A program made the position numbers and the translations under genes. Shown here piece by piece: positions 1-12,500 of a stretch of 34,678 nt of DNA; position 1 is the stretch's first letter, and each line of letters begins with the position of its first letter. The stretch covers positions 16,170 through 50,847 of the forward strand of contig CAJUCM010000012.1 of NCBI GenBank assembly GCA_910585235.1, given 5' to 3'. This DNA is from an uncultured Christensenella sp. Lineage in GTDB: Bacteria; Bacillota; Clostridia; Christensenellales; Borkfalkiaceae. The notes beneath the pieces are model-generated. The model did no database searches, was not told the DNA's origin, and saw only the letters and a list, made by a program, of their open reading frames with translations.

Positions 1-652
1 TAAATTCGGTCAATAGATAGAAGAGATAACAGATGAGCGCAAAACCGATACGGTATATCATATCCGCAAGCGTATAGATATAGGCGGAAGTATCCTGCGC
101 AAGAATCCCCAGCGCGCCGTCGCCTGCCAACTGCTCAAAATAGAGCGTTAAGATCCTGCGGAACGTATCGGCATTTTCAGAAACGTTCAGGGCATTCTGC
201 AAGCCGTTCTCCCCCATAAACAGGTTGACGAAGCGAACGAGTAAAGCGTCAATATTCTTGCTTCCGACGGTGCAGAAATAAACAATGACCCAAACGACCG
301 TTGCGCAAACGGAGTGCAACAGCAGGATCAGGCTCTTGCGTCTGCCGCGGATCGCATTGACAAGCGTCGAAAGAACAATGATCAACGAAAACAGGATCGT
401 AGGAGCCCACTTGATCAGAAAATCAATAAAATCGTAAATATCCGATTCAACGGCGTCCTTGATGGCAAATCCGAGAAGAACCGCTCCGGCGACGATAGAT
501 GCTCCGATCAGGATAAAGAACGCAAGTTTGAACCTTGCAAAGAAAATCGCAAGTATCAAAAAAATCGTGAGCACGATAAAGAGAACCAGCTTCCAGTTAG
601 AAAACAGGTTTTCAAAAAATGTTGTAAATGAATTCGCCAAAAGGAAACTCAT
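1..652 (-). CDS. Partial polytopic membrane protein, C-terminus beyond the window
   Basis: I translated this frame by hand from the reverse strand. It is open for 217 codons from the ATG at 652-650 to the window edge, so the C-terminus is missing. The start follows AGGAG by 9 nt. Hydrophobic segments lie at about residues 21-39, 43-64, 83-101, 108-129 and 196-216, so it is an integral membrane protein with short loops. A basic RGRRK stretch follows the third segment. I do not recognise a family. It begins 34 nt after the stop of the leucine-rich-repeat gene and is the last visible member of the long minus-strand operon. A role in the same envelope system is inferred from position only. Confidence 0.75.
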   Translation of the reverse strand, partial: MSFLLANSFTTFFENLFSNWKLVLFIVLTIFLILAIFFARFKLAFFILIGASIVAGAVLLGFAIKDAVESDIYDFIDFLIKWAPTILFSLIIVLSTLVNAIRGRRKSLILLLHSVCATVVWVIVYFCTVGSKNIDALLVRFVNLFMGENGLQNALNVSENADTFRRILTLYFEQLAGDGALGILAQDTSAYIYTLADMIYRIGFALICYLFYLLTEF

Positions 653-686
653 TCTGCCGTACTCCTAAAACAATTCTTCGATTTAT

Positions 687-1796
687 TTACCATGCGATTT
701 TAACGTTTTCAAAAAAATTTTCGTTCCTGTTATAGTTCCCAAGAAAACTTTTTACGGTCGCGTCATGTTTTTCCGATCCGAATAAATCAAGAAACCGCTC
801 AACGCCCGTCTCCGAAAAAGTGATCTGCGACATCCGCGAACAACCGTAAAAACAGTTTTTCATGAGCCGTGCGCCCGCCATTTCAATCGTCGTCAGACTT
901 TCGATCTCTTCAAACGCATACGCGGAAACGGTAACGTTTTCCGAAGCGCAGCTGACCGTTCTAAGGAAATCCATATGACGGAATGCACCCGCATCTATGC
1001 CCGTGACGGTCACGGGAAGCGTAATCGAGCGCGCTTTCAGACGGCAAAACGCACCTTTCCCGACTCCGACGATCTCATATTCCTGAATTTCCTTCGGGAC
1101 GACAATAGTGCTCTCATCCCCCTCATAACCGACAATCTGAACGCGGTTATCGGACAGTCGCCGCAAATCATATCCCTGCAAGGAAAACCGGTCGGAATAT
1201 TTCGGGAACAGATAGATCGTGACCCCGATCGCAATGACAAGAAGTATGCTCGTGATCCAGAAAAAAACTTTGGGGAAAACCGCCACGTTCTTTTTGGTGA
1301 CGTTCTTGGAACGGAAACGCTGTATATCGTCCTTACTCAATTTTTTCGGAACGGGCTTGGGCGTTTCTTTCGGACGCTCCGTCTCCTCAATATATTTTTC
1401 GTCGCGCGCATAATGTTCAAACTTGTAAGTATTGTCGATATACGCGCCTTCGTTCCATAAAACGCGGTCAAACGCCGCTTGCAGTAGTTTTACGGAAATA
1501 CGTTTACACTCATACAGAACTTTGAGTTTGGCTTTCGGCACAAAATCCGCGTTCGGCTTGACGGTAAAGTTATTGTAAATTACGACCGACCTTTCGATCA
1601 GATTATCGTGCATATCGTACTGACTCACTTCAAACTTCATGCCGATGAGATTCTGGTTGACGTTATTTGAAAATTTGAATACGATATACTTTTCCTCGCT
1701 CCGCTCGTTGCCGAATACGATATACTCGTTGAGCGCGACCGCGTCCGATAAATCGTCCGTATATTTGATTTTTTCGATGCTGTTAAATGAACTCAT
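687..1796 (-). CDS. Single-pass membrane protein with BspA-like leucine-rich repeats
   Basis: This 369-aa protein has three parts: a beta-rich N-terminal domain (about 20-125), a Pro/Lys/Glu-rich linker (135-170), and one transmembrane helix (174-197) followed by an exported domain. The C-terminal domain (about 205-335) has the LRR_5/BspA rhythm, seen in IVVPKEI, VGKGAFCRL, ITLPVTV, IDAGAF, VSAYAFEEI and MKNCFYGCS. Basic residues before the helix predict N-inside topology with the repeats outside. BspA-type repeats usually mediate adhesion or protein contacts; a specific ligand is not visible. The start has GGGAGG about 10 nt upstream and overlaps the end of the preceding gene by 14 nt, which implies cotranscription and coupled translation. 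Confidence 0.8.
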   Translation of the reverse strand: MSSFNSIEKIKYTDDLSDAVALNEYIVFGNERSEEKYIVFKFSNNVNQNLIGMKFEVSQYDMHDNLIERSVVIYNNFTVKPNADFVPKAKLKVLYECKRISVKLLQAAFDRVLWNEGAYIDNTYKFEHYARDEKYIEETERPKETPKPVPKKLSKDDIQRFRSKNVTKKNVAVFPKVFFWITSILLVIAIGVTIYLFPKYSDRFSLQGYDLRRLSDNRVQIVGYEGDESTIVVPKEIQEYEIVGVGKGAFCRLKARSITLPVTVTGIDAGAFRHMDFLRTVSCASENVTVSAYAFEEIESLTTIEMAGARLMKNCFYGCSRMSQITFSETGVERFLDLFGSEKHDATVKSFLGNYNRNENFFENVKIAW

Positions 1797-2496
1797 ATTC
1801 GAGAGCGCCTCCCATCGACTCTTTCGCGTTCTTACGGCGGAAGCAGAGTACCGTGATCAAATAGCCGAGCAATGCAAAGAGAAATCCTGCGCCGACGATC
1901 GCATAATTCCAGAAAGAATTCATGAACGCTTTCATATAGATCCCGCCGAAGAATTCAAGCGCGGCATGACGCAACAGGAAAATCCCCGCAAACACCGCAA
2001 GGCTCTTGAAAAACGCATATAAACGGATCTTCCAGCGCGGAAGCGGACGGATCACCTGCGAATTGATCTGCGCGGAATTTACATAGGAGATCACGACGTT
2101 CACATGAGCGCAACGTTTGGAAAGCGCGATCACGCGGGACGAGAGCGTCGTATCCGTCTCCGTCACCCTGATCACGGAGCATACGCGCTTAAACGCCGTA
2201 TATTGTACGACGTAATAGCCCACGCGTTTGAATTTGCGGGCGAAGTTGCAGATAAGATACTTATCCGTCCCCGATTTGCAGACGACGTACTTTTTGATAT
2301 ACTTATAAGTCTCGCCCGAAGTGAGATATACGGTGTTTTTAGAATTGGTCGCCTTGACCGTGCGCAGTTCCTTATCTTCCGTATATTTGTGCGTATATAC
2401 GTTTTTCAGAAAGCGTGCGGCAAACAAGGTAACGACGCTGAACACAAACAGCACCGCCGCGACCACGCTTAAAATTCTCCACATGAAAACCGTCAT
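1783..2496 (-). CDS. Membrane protein of unknown function, three predicted helices
   Basis: A 237-aa protein with a hydrophobic helix at about 6-28, a mainly beta-like soluble stretch at about 40-150, and two more helices at about 159-177 and 197-219, ending in a charged tail. I do not recognise the family. The middle stretch (for example KYLICNFARKF followed by alternating hydrophobic strands) resembles in pattern the N-terminal domain of the downstream leucine-rich-repeat protein, so the two may share a domain; this is only a visual comparison. The gene overlaps its upstream neighbour by 4 nt (ATGA) and its downstream neighbour by 14 nt, so it is firmly inside the operon. Confidence 0.75.
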   Translation of the reverse strand: MTVFMWRILSVVAAVLFVFSVVTLFAARFLKNVYTHKYTEDKELRTVKATNSKNTVYLTSGETYKYIKKYVVCKSGTDKYLICNFARKFKRVGYYVVQYTAFKRVCSVIRVTETDTTLSSRVIALSKRCAHVNVVISYVNSAQINSQVIRPLPRWKIRLYAFFKSLAVFAGIFLLRHAALEFFGGIYMKAFMNSFWNYAIVGAGFLFALLGYLITVLCFRRKNAKESMGGALEYEFI

Positions 2497-3518
2497 TTCC
2501 GTCCCTGCCTGTCCGAAGTATCGTTATTGTCATCGCCGTCAGAAAGATCGGCTTTTTTCATTCCCGCACGCACGGACTTGTTCCGTTTGGTTCGCGCTCC
2601 GCTCGCAGGCAACGGAGCGTCCTCGTTATCCGTCTCGTCAAAGAGTGCGGAAAGATTCTCCTCTACCGTCTCATTGCTAAACAGCACGCCCCTGCATCTG
2701 CGGATATTCACGCCGGAAGCGTGTTTCCCTGCATTGATGGGATCGAGAGATATATCGTCAAACAAACTCTTTTCCGCAATTTTCGCCGTCAGATGAAAGA
2801 TGGGAAAGACGGTAAAGAAAACGGGAATAAACACAAATGCGATCGCAATCGTAATCATAACGCTCTCTATCCCTCCGAGAAAGAGGTTGACAAGAGCGGC
2901 TGCGCCGACAAAGATTCCCACGATCACGGCAAGGATCAGCGCAGGAATAAATACGTTCATAAAACAAGTCCACTTTCCGCTCCGCCGCATGGTTTTGATA
3001 CAGGCGGAAACGGTTGCCGCGGCACTGATCCCCGGATTGGATTCCACGATATACGCCGTAGGCGCAAACAGAATCGGCGTCATAATGAGAAGCGTAAGTT
3101 CCGCCAAAGCTCCCGGAATGCAGAAAATGAGTATGATATATTCCTGCGGGAAATCGGGAGCCGCATAGCTGATCAAAAGTCCGATCAGCGCAAGCATTCC
3201 CGTAGCGATCCCGATCAGGACAACACCTGCAAGCAGAATAAAAAATTCAAGCACCCGTGCGCCGATATACGCCCAAAGGGATTTCGCCTTACACGCGACA
3301 CGAAAATTTTCCGCGACGGCGGCATGATTATCCGCATGGGCGACTTTTGCCTGTCTGACGTTCGCAAGATCGAACGCGGCGGAAAAAATCAGCGTCAGAT
3401 GACCGAAAAATGCCATCAGCGTATAGAGCCAATAGGAAAGAAACCCTTTGTTTTTATAGACCGTTCTACTTGCCGCTTTGACACCGCCGTTGAAATAGGT
3501 GATAAACCCTCTGTTCAT
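2493..3518 (-). CDS. Six-helix integral membrane protein with acidic/basic cytoplasmic tail
   Basis: This 341-aa protein has hydrophobic segments near residues 29-49, 84-106, 108-120, 127-157, 187-214 and 220-245. They are followed by a hydrophilic tail of about 90 residues rich in Asp, Asn, Arg and Lys. Small residues and long hydrophobic blocks resemble bacterial membrane families of the DUF975 or glycerophosphodiester-phosphodiesterase membrane-domain type, but I cannot assign one. The start has GGGAGG about 8 nt upstream. The stop overlaps the next gene by 4 nt. Its position directly after the giant MBG-repeat gene makes it a candidate membrane partner or accessory of the surface proteins, which is inference from gene order. 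Confidence 0.75.
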   Translation of the reverse strand: MNRGFITYFNGGVKAASRTVYKNKGFLSYWLYTLMAFFGHLTLIFSAAFDLANVRQAKVAHADNHAAVAENFRVACKAKSLWAYIGARVLEFFILLAGVVLIGIATGMLALIGLLISYAAPDFPQEYIILIFCIPGALAELTLLIMTPILFAPTAYIVESNPGISAAATVSACIKTMRRSGKWTCFMNVFIPALILAVIVGIFVGAAALVNLFLGGIESVMITIAIAFVFIPVFFTVFPIFHLTAKIAEKSLFDDISLDPINAGKHASGVNIRRCRGVLFSNETVEENLSALFDETDNEDAPLPASGARTKRNKSVRAGMKKADLSDGDDNNDTSDRQGRK

Positions 3519-3560
3519 ATCAACGCCTCCCGTGTTTGATGTTTCATATAATTTTTCACA

Positions 3561-6500
3561 TTACTCTCCTTGTTCGCTTGCAGGATAATTATTCATATTG
3601 ACCAGCTTCGTCTCCGGACCGATGCCGGAAGCATACGTCGCCGTAACTTCATAAATAGAACTTCTATCCGAACGCTTTATAATTTCTCCGCCCGATCCAT
3701 AGGTCGGCTGATAGATGAATACGCAAACCGAAACCGTTCCGTCCTCATTTTTATTGACGGCGGCTTCCAAACGCTGATTGCTCAATATCCCTTCCACGTT
3801 TTGAAGATACGAAGCATCGAGAACGGTCATTCCGACTGAAAGACCGTCAAGGTACGCCTGCGTCAGTTTTGCCGAAAAATCCACCTTGACAGAGACGTGC
3901 AACACCTCAATGGAGTTTTCCGTGCCGACCCTGCTCACATAGACAATCTTATAAAAGTTGCTCGTCTTTTTCTGTGAATTGAGAACGTTGAGATAGACCC
4001 ACTGTTTGTAATTTTGCGGCGATTTGGGAACGTAAGCGCCCTTAAACTGCACCGACTCGCCGTCAAGCAATCCGCAGGGTTCCGCTTTATAAGACACAAG
4101 TCCGTCCCAATTCCCCCGCTTTTCCTCCGTATCGAGTTCGCTTGCGGAAAGTACGCGGAACAACGCCTCTCCGCCCGCAATATTTTGTTTTTCACCCGTA
4201 TAGGAAAGCTGACCTCTGCCCGTCGGAGTTTTGGAAATACCGTCGGGAATGATCTGTTCTACATAAACGGTTCTCTGCGTAAAACCGATCGCACCCGTTT
4301 GTGCCGTTATCTCATAGTTATCGAGAACATCCACGTTCCTATTATTTTTATCCCGTATCACAAGATCATCAAGCGAGATTTTCAGAGAGACCGACACCTT
4401 GTTCTCGCTTGCGCTGAGCGAAGTCCGACTGAATCCGGGATTGACGATCACGTCGCCCTCTACAAGTCCTTTCACGATCAAATCTTCCGCCGTGATCGAA
4501 ACAACCTGATCGGCGCTCATATAGGGCACGCGTTTATTGGCAGGTCTCAGCGTAAGTTTCGCCTGTTCAATCGTAAGCGTTCCATACATTCCGCGGAATT
4601 CATAATTATCTTTTCCGCTCCGATTCTGATATGTGAACACAATCGAATACGTTCCCGCATTAAAACGGCTGACAGCTAAATTATCCGCACTGCGATATGC
4701 CAAAGCGAATGAAAAATCGCTCTCATCGGCTTGCAACAGCCCTTCGTTTTCGACTTCTCCCTCTCTCTGGACGGTGTATTTGGGATTCTCGGACGGCGCG
4801 GCATTGCAATAAGTCATCAGAAGATCGCCAACCCAATAGGTGACGGGGCGCTTGGTGACTTGCAGCGTTGCCGAACAAACGATATTATAATTCTTCGTTA
4901 CCTCCGTCGCGCCCTGCATTACCGCCGCATACGGATTATTTTGTACTGTTCCTGCGTCGGTAACAGAAGGCGTTATCTTACGGAACGTATGCCCGAAAAC
5001 AAGCACGCTATTCTCCCCCATGATCGGCGTTTTCGTCAAATCGTTATCGGGGTAGAACATGACCGTATAATCATTGTCGGGCGAATAGAGCGGTTTCCCG
5101 TCATAGACTTTTATATCCGACGAAGCAGTAACGTATATTTCACGCTTATCTACGATAAGCCTGCCGGCGCTATAACGTATCTCATAATTGAATGCCTTGG
5201 AGACGTCCGTACCGTCAATAATATCTTCTAAATTGTCATTGGATCGATTCCCCGCATCGGTGATCGTTATTAACTTGAATTTGGGTAAATGTCCCGTAAT
5301 AAGTCCGTCGATCTTGCCGTTTTTCGCATCGTTTTGGGGATAATAATAGCATTCCTCCAACTCATTCTTGGAATTGAGCGGCAACCCATCATATACCTTG
5401 GAGTCAGACCCTGTCGAAACATAAAGAATCAGCTTTGTGATAGACAGATTTCCGTAGTCATAATCAATGATATAATTATCCGCATCGAACGCAACGGTAT
5501 CGTTATAAATCATGACCGCAAATCTGTTCTCCGTCGGCGTTTCGGAATACTCCGTGACGGACGGAAGGCGGCTTAAATCGGAATCGGCAAGTTTATGCCC
5601 GTCGTCGTATGCAAGCGCTTTCCCTTCGGGATTCTTTTTATAAACGATCGTATATCCGCCGTCCGAATGGGATTCCCCGTCATAGACAAACGACGTCGTA
5701 TTGGTCGTCACAAGTATTTCGCGGGGTTCCACCGTAAGTTTTCCGTTCACGGTTTCGATCGTATAGTTAGCGGTTACCTCCGTTCTGTCCGCGAGCCGCT
5801 CGATATGAATGACAACGGCTTCTACCGCGCCGTCGTATTCTCCGACCGGCGTACGTTCGGAAAATCTTATCTGCACCTTGCGAACGGTGAGATTATCGCC
5901 TTCTACAAGTCCGTCCCCTTCAATCTTTGCGTAATTCCCGTTTTGCATCGGATAAGTCGGCATTTCGCCGTAATCCGCCGCAACGTCAAGAGCCGTCACG
6001 ACAATGCGCCGCGCCGTGACCGTAAACGATGAAGTCACATAAACAACTTTGTAGTTGTTGCCGTCCGCATACTTGCCGCCCTGCACGGTAAAATCGTTCT
6101 TGGAATCGGGATGGAATACTTCGTAATCTCCCACGGGCAAAATAACGCCGCTTTCATAGACGGTGCCCGTCTCGGTATTGCGGAACTTGGCGAAAAATTC
6201 AAATGTTTCTTCCTCTACAAGTCCGCCTGCAGGCAGAACTGTTTCGATCTTGTGATAGCTCTCCGCACCCGTCGGATACTGAACGATCGTTCCGTAGCTC
6301 ATATTCTCAAATTGATGAAGCGTGACTTTAATCGTGCGTTGAAGAATCTCGCATGAGCCGGCGCTTGATTGAATTACATAATTTTCGATCCCTTTCAGCC
6401 CGCCGTTTTCAACGGAACTGCCGTCAGGATCAAACCGATAAATATAGATCCCCGCTTTACCGATCTCTGCGCCGACGGGCGTTCCGTCGAGCGCGGAATA

Positions 6501-9500
6501 AAATTTGACGGCAACTTTGAGTTCCTCTCCCTCCGCCATTCCGTCGCCTGCGATCAGTTCGTTGCCCGCCGTATAGCCGTGACCCGTTCCGTCGTAATAG
6601 ACTGCATTTTGTAATATGCTGTTTAAGGTAAGGCGGATATTCCGCTTCTCTACCGTCAGATCAGAACCGTGAACGGTAACCGCATAGCTCTCCGCGACCT
6701 TGTATCCGTCAACGGTTTCGTTTCCGTTAAAGAGTATTTTTTCTACTTCTCCCGAAATCGGATACGTTCCCGCATCGGGACGCGTTTCGCTCGTACCCGA
6801 CAAATCGAATATAACATTTATGAAAAGCTGATCGCCATAGGCGAGACTTCCCGCCGTGAATATATAATTGCCGCTCACATTCTGCACAGAATCACCGTAT
6901 TTGGCGGCAATCGGATCGACAGTTATTTCAACGGGGCGCGGCGTGATCGTGAGTGTTTCGGTATCACAGGTGAGTTCGTAGTTTGTCAGACCCTCTTTTC
7001 CGCCGTTGACAAACAACTCGTCAATGACGATCATATATTCGTCCGCATATTTCGGTGTGACAATATTGTCACCCTTTTTATAGACGATCTTCCAACTGAG
7101 TATTTCGTCATAGGGAAGCGCGGGCGAAATATCGACCTTGACCGTTCCGATCTCTTCGCCGTACATTGTGCTACTATCTTGGGGAGTCACTTTGATAGGT
7201 AGCTTTGTAATTTCAAGCCCCCCGACGAACAGCGCGTTTTCGATTTCTTCCTGCAGTTCGGCGCCGATATTGAAATAGGAGATCGTATAGTTTTTAAGCC
7301 CTTCTTCGCCCGCGCTGAGAACGGGCGTGATCTTCACGTCGTAGAGCCCGACATTCTTCGGCGTAACCGCCTTTCCGTCCGCAAAATAGCCGAGTGAAAG
7401 CGTCAGCTTCTCGTCATAGGCAAGAGCCGAAATTTGCAGATCGGAAAATCCGCTGTAATCCGAACCGTACTGCACGCTCTTTTGCGCAACCCCCACCGTG
7501 ACGGGTTTCGGCGTGATCGTAAGCGTTCCGGGTAAAACCGTAATATCATAGCTTTCTACGATATTGATAAGCCTTCCGACCGACGGATAATTTACGCCGA
7601 AAACCTCTGCCGTTATCTCATATTCTCCCACGGACGGACGCTCGCCGCAGCCGTAATCGGGAAGAATTGCGAAAATCTCACCGCCGCCGACAAATCCGAG
7701 CTCGCTCTTAACCTCGTAAGCAATTTGCAATGTTCCGGAATCGTAATCGTAACGCACGGCATCGCCGTAAATCAAATCAAGATCACGCATTTGAATGGTT
7801 ACGGGGCGTTTCGTAATTTCCGCCGAATCGTTCATGCAGGAAATTGCGTAATTTTTAAGACCGCCGTAAATTGTTGTTCCGTCGTCCGCCTCAACCGAAC
7901 TGTTAAGGGTGTCAAAGAAGTATGGATAGACGCCCGCAAACAACGGTCGATCCGTTCCGTATCCATCGATCGGTTTAATATCGAACACAACTTCTACATG
8001 GAGTTTTTCACCGTAAGCAAGCACATCGGGAGTTTTGAGCAAATCTGCAAATTCTCCGCCGTCGCCGAGAACGATTTTTTCTCCGCCCGCAGAATATTCG
8101 CGCAATTCGCCGTCGAACATTTTCGTTTCGATTTCGTTGAGCGTTACCTCGATCGGGCGCGGCATAATATTCAGCTCCCCCGGAAAATAGAATCTCGGAA
8201 GATAATTATCCCGTCCGTTCCAATCCTCGTCCGCTTTCGCCGTTTCCGTTCTTCCGTCCGACAGAGCGATTTGAATTTCGTAGGGCATGATCTTGTATCT
8301 GCCGCTGTTCTTCGGCACGATCGGCGCACTGCCTAATCCTGCGTGCCTGTCGTCGTCCGGATTGAGTTCGGGCGAAGCGAGGTACCGGACCTCCTGCACC
8401 GACATTGTATCGCCTGAAAGAATCCCCGCCTTTTGCCAATCCGTATTGAAGTTGGTGTAATGAATGTAAGCAACTTCCTTTCCTTCGACGATTCCAGTAG
8501 GATAAATGACGTCTTCGCCGTAGAACGTCGCCGTGTCGCGCATATCGATATGAAGCATCCGCGGTCTTATATAGAGCGGCGCCGACTCGTAAGAAACGTC
8601 GTAATTTTCGGGATCGCCGACGACAAATTCCGTGACGCTCCAACGAACCGCGTCTTCATAGCCGCCGACCGTATAAATCATTTCGGTTCCCGAATCATCC
8701 GCTCCGACGTTGATCGAAATTCGGGGAATCCCCTCCGGCGCCTCTTTAACGGGTATCCTGTCCCCCGCCTTGTAGCCGTAAGCGGTAAGATCGAAAGTAA
8801 CGCCGATTTTCAGCTTATCTTCGCCGACAAGTCCGCAGGAATCTTTATTTTCAAAATTCCCTGCTTCGTCGGGATAAACAAACACTTCGCCGTAATCCGC
8901 TATGACCTCCGAAACCTGTACCGTAACGGGCTTTTTCGTGACCGTCAGCGTGCCGTACTCATAATCCTCGATCGTATAATTATCGTTGGGAACGCTGAAC
9001 GTGCAGACGTTATTGTTGGCTTTCGATTCTCTGACGTTCGTAATCGAGAAACGATCTTTCGGAATGAGCTGGTCCGACCCGATCAGACCGTCTTTGGTTT
9101 TAGTCGGATCGCCGTAATAATACGTCTCTTCCGGTTCGTCGTCTTTGGAAAGCGGAGCGCCGTCATACACTTTTTCGGCAGACCCCGTCAACACAAGAAG
9201 CGGGCGCGGCGTGATCGTAAGCGTACCGCAGTTATAGCCGACGATTTTATAATTGAGGTTCGGCTCATTGAACGTGCAGAGATTGTCCCCCGTCTGCCGC
9301 ACGTTTACAATGGAATATGCCGTTTTCAGCGTCAGTTTATCTTTTCCGAGAAGTCCCGCTTCCGCAACGCCGTCATGCAAATAATAAGTATTGACGTATT
9401 CGTTCTTTTCAAGCGGCGTGCCGTCGTAAACGTTTGTAGCCGAATCCGTTTCGACGTGGATGGGACGCGCCGTCACAGTGAGCGTGCCGTATATGTAATC

Positions 9501-12500
9501 GGAATCGCCGATCGAATAGTTTTCGTTCGGCACGGTATAGACGCATTTATTATTTCCCTCTGCGGTCTCCCATACGTTGATAATCGAAAATTCTTTTTGC
9601 AAGTTCAGTTTATCGTTGCCGATCAGTCCGATCTCTTCGCCGTGCGCCGTCGTATAACCGCTGTCCGATTGCGCCTTTCCGTTATAGACAAATGTATTGG
9701 TTGCGGTTGTTACGGTAAGCGAGCGCGCATTCATGGTCAGCGTGCCGTAAATATAACTTTCGATCGTATAGTTGTCGGATACGGTGTAAGTACAGACGTT
9801 ATTCTGTCCGGCGGTCTCCCACACGTTCGTGATCTTAAATACTTCCTGCGGGGTCAGCTTATCGTCCCCGATAAGTCCGATTTCAACGCCATGTGCCGTC
9901 GTATAACCGCTGTCGGAATGCGCCTCGCCGTCAAAGATAAACGTAGCGTTTGTATTGGTCGTCACGGTGAGCGACCGCGGCAAAATGGTAACCGTGCCGT
10001 AGTCCGTTCTGTCGATTACATAGTTATCGGTAACGGAATAGACGCATGCGTTATTTTCCGTCTTGCCCCTTGTCTCCGCAACGTCCGTAAATGACGGAAT
10101 TGATTCCAAGGTAAGGGTATTGCCCGCGATCAGCTCCCGTATCTCCGCCCCGTTCAAATAGACCGTGCGCCCGCTTTCCGAATGCGCCGCGCCGTCATAT
10201 ACAAACGTATTGGACGCCGTCCGAATCGTAATATGAATCGGCGTAATGGTCAGCGTTCCGAAGTCATAGCCGACAATCACATAGTTATTATTCGGTTCCG
10301 TAAACGTACAGACGTTGTTGCGCTCCGCCGTCTCTCGCACATTCGTGATCGAATGAGACGCGCCGAGCGTGAGCCGATCTTCGCCGAGAAGTCCCGCTTG
10401 CTCGACGCCGTTCTTGTCTATGTAATAAGTTTTGATATACTCATTCTTTGACAGAGGTTCTCCGTCATAGACCTTTTCGGCGGAATCCGTCACGACCCGA
10501 ATTGTCCGCGGGGCGATCGTAAGCGTACCGTAAAGCGTTCCGCTTATTACATAATTTTCATTCGGTACATGATAAGTACAGACATTATTTCCGGAAACGG
10601 ATTCCGAAACGTTCGTAACGCTCGCCGCAGGCGCGCTCAAAGTCAGCTTATCCTCTCCGATAAGCCCGATCCCGCCGTCGTGCGTCGCCGTATAACCGCC
10701 GTCCGAATGCGGTTCGCCGTCATATACAAATTCAGCCGAATTGGTCGTCACGGTCAGCGAACGCGGTAAAATTTTGATCGTCCCGTAAGAGACGCCGTCT
10801 ATCGCATAATTTGCGCCGATCGTATAGGAGCAGATATTGTTCCCGATCGCACTCTTCGTCTCCGACACGTTTACAAACGCGAGCGCACTGCCTTGAAGCG
10901 TCAGCTCGTTACCTTTGATCAGCGAAGTTTTAACTCCGTCCTCGTAAATGGTACAACCGCCGTCCGAATGGGATTCGCCGTCAAACACAAAATCACGGGA
11001 ATTGGTTACAAGCGTAATATGGCGGGGCGTTACGGTAAGTTCCCCTCTGACATACTGAATGTTATAGTTTTCCGTTCTGTCGCCGTCGGAAGCACGAACG
11101 ATGTAAGTCGATTCATTCAAAACGCCCGCGACAACGCCGTTCTCCGTATGAACGTTCGTAAGTCCCTGAACCTTTCCGTCCGCAAGATAATCTCCCTCGG
11201 CAAGCGAACCGGAAGTCACTCTGACTTTTTCTTTGTTTTCAGAAAAGATCAGCAACAAAGCGAGCGCATTGCCGTCATACACCTTTTGCGCGTCGTCGAT
11301 CGTGATTGTAATATCCCGCCTGATAATTTCAAGCGTGCCCCATTGCGTCGTAATGTCAAAATTCGCTTTATTTTCAACGGCGCCCGTCGTCAGATTGCGA
11401 ATCGTAAAATCAACTTCGTTTAGATATCTTCCGACCGTCGTGACCATGGTTTTTTGCGCGCTACTCGCCACTGCCTTGAAATATTCGTCGTCGGAATATA
11501 CTTCATTCCAAATTTTCGGTTTCCCGTCGTAAATCCAAGGCGTTTCGGTACCGGGAGAAGTCACAGTCATTTTTCTGGGAGCTACGGTGAGCGTGCCGTA
11601 TTCCCATTTAATATCATAGCATCCGCTTAAATCCGTACCCGCTGCATTCCTGATCTCAAATGCGGTAAACTCGTTTTTAACGTTTGCCCGCGCATCGGTT
11701 TGGGAAGTACTGTCAAGAACGCTGAACACGTCGCCCGCAACAAACCCTGCCGCCTTAAAATTTTCATTCACTTTGAGCGGGGTTCCGTCGTATTCTTTAT
11801 GCGCGGAGGGCGTCGTCACAGTCACGGGTCTTTTCTGAATCGTAAACGATACCGCAGAGCTCTTCGGCAAATACTGGCTCGTAACGTCGATTTTCCCTTT
11901 ATAAATACGGAATTCCTCCGCATACGCGCTGTAATTGCCCGCGAGGACAGCGCTTTCAATGTTTGCGCCGTTCTGCTGTAATTGCACCGACGAAATTCTG
12001 ATCTCGTCTCCGACTGCAAGCCGTGATTTTGTGCTGTCGGAAGCGATCCCCGAATAAGCGATCGCACTGCCCGAATACACAAATGTTTCCGCTTGAAGAG
12101 ATACGCCGATGCTCCGTTTCGTAATATTCAGCTCTTTCTTTTCATGCCTGACGGTATAGCAGGAGGAACGGTCGTCCGCGCCGTTCATGATTTTGATTGA
12201 AGTTTCGTCAAGATCGACGCCGGTCCTTTCGGAAACATAGTCGTCGTACACAAAAAGCAACGCGTTCTTATCAAGACTGTCGCCCGTAAGAAGATCGATC
12301 GAAACGCTGTCCGGCACGCCGCCGTATTCTACGGAATCGCTCCCGATCGAAAAACTGACTTCGAGCGGAGCGATCTCGAAGGACGCAATTTTTCCGTAAC
12401 CCTTTCCGATCGTCTTATCCGAAACGGCGCGAACGTTATACTTGCCCGCCTTGACGGGTTTTTGAGCGCTCCACTCTTCGCTTCCCGCCCTTGCGTACTC

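Noticed and set aside
314..668. Plus-strand frames at the left edge
   Set aside because: They are antisense to the open minus-strand membrane-protein gene that has a good ribosome binding site and hydrophobic helices. Their products are low-complexity and charged.
8433..10094. 553-codon plus-strand frame inside the giant MBG gene
   Set aside because: Repetitive antisense shadow of the MBG repeats. The repeats in it simply mirror the YDG units on the other strand.
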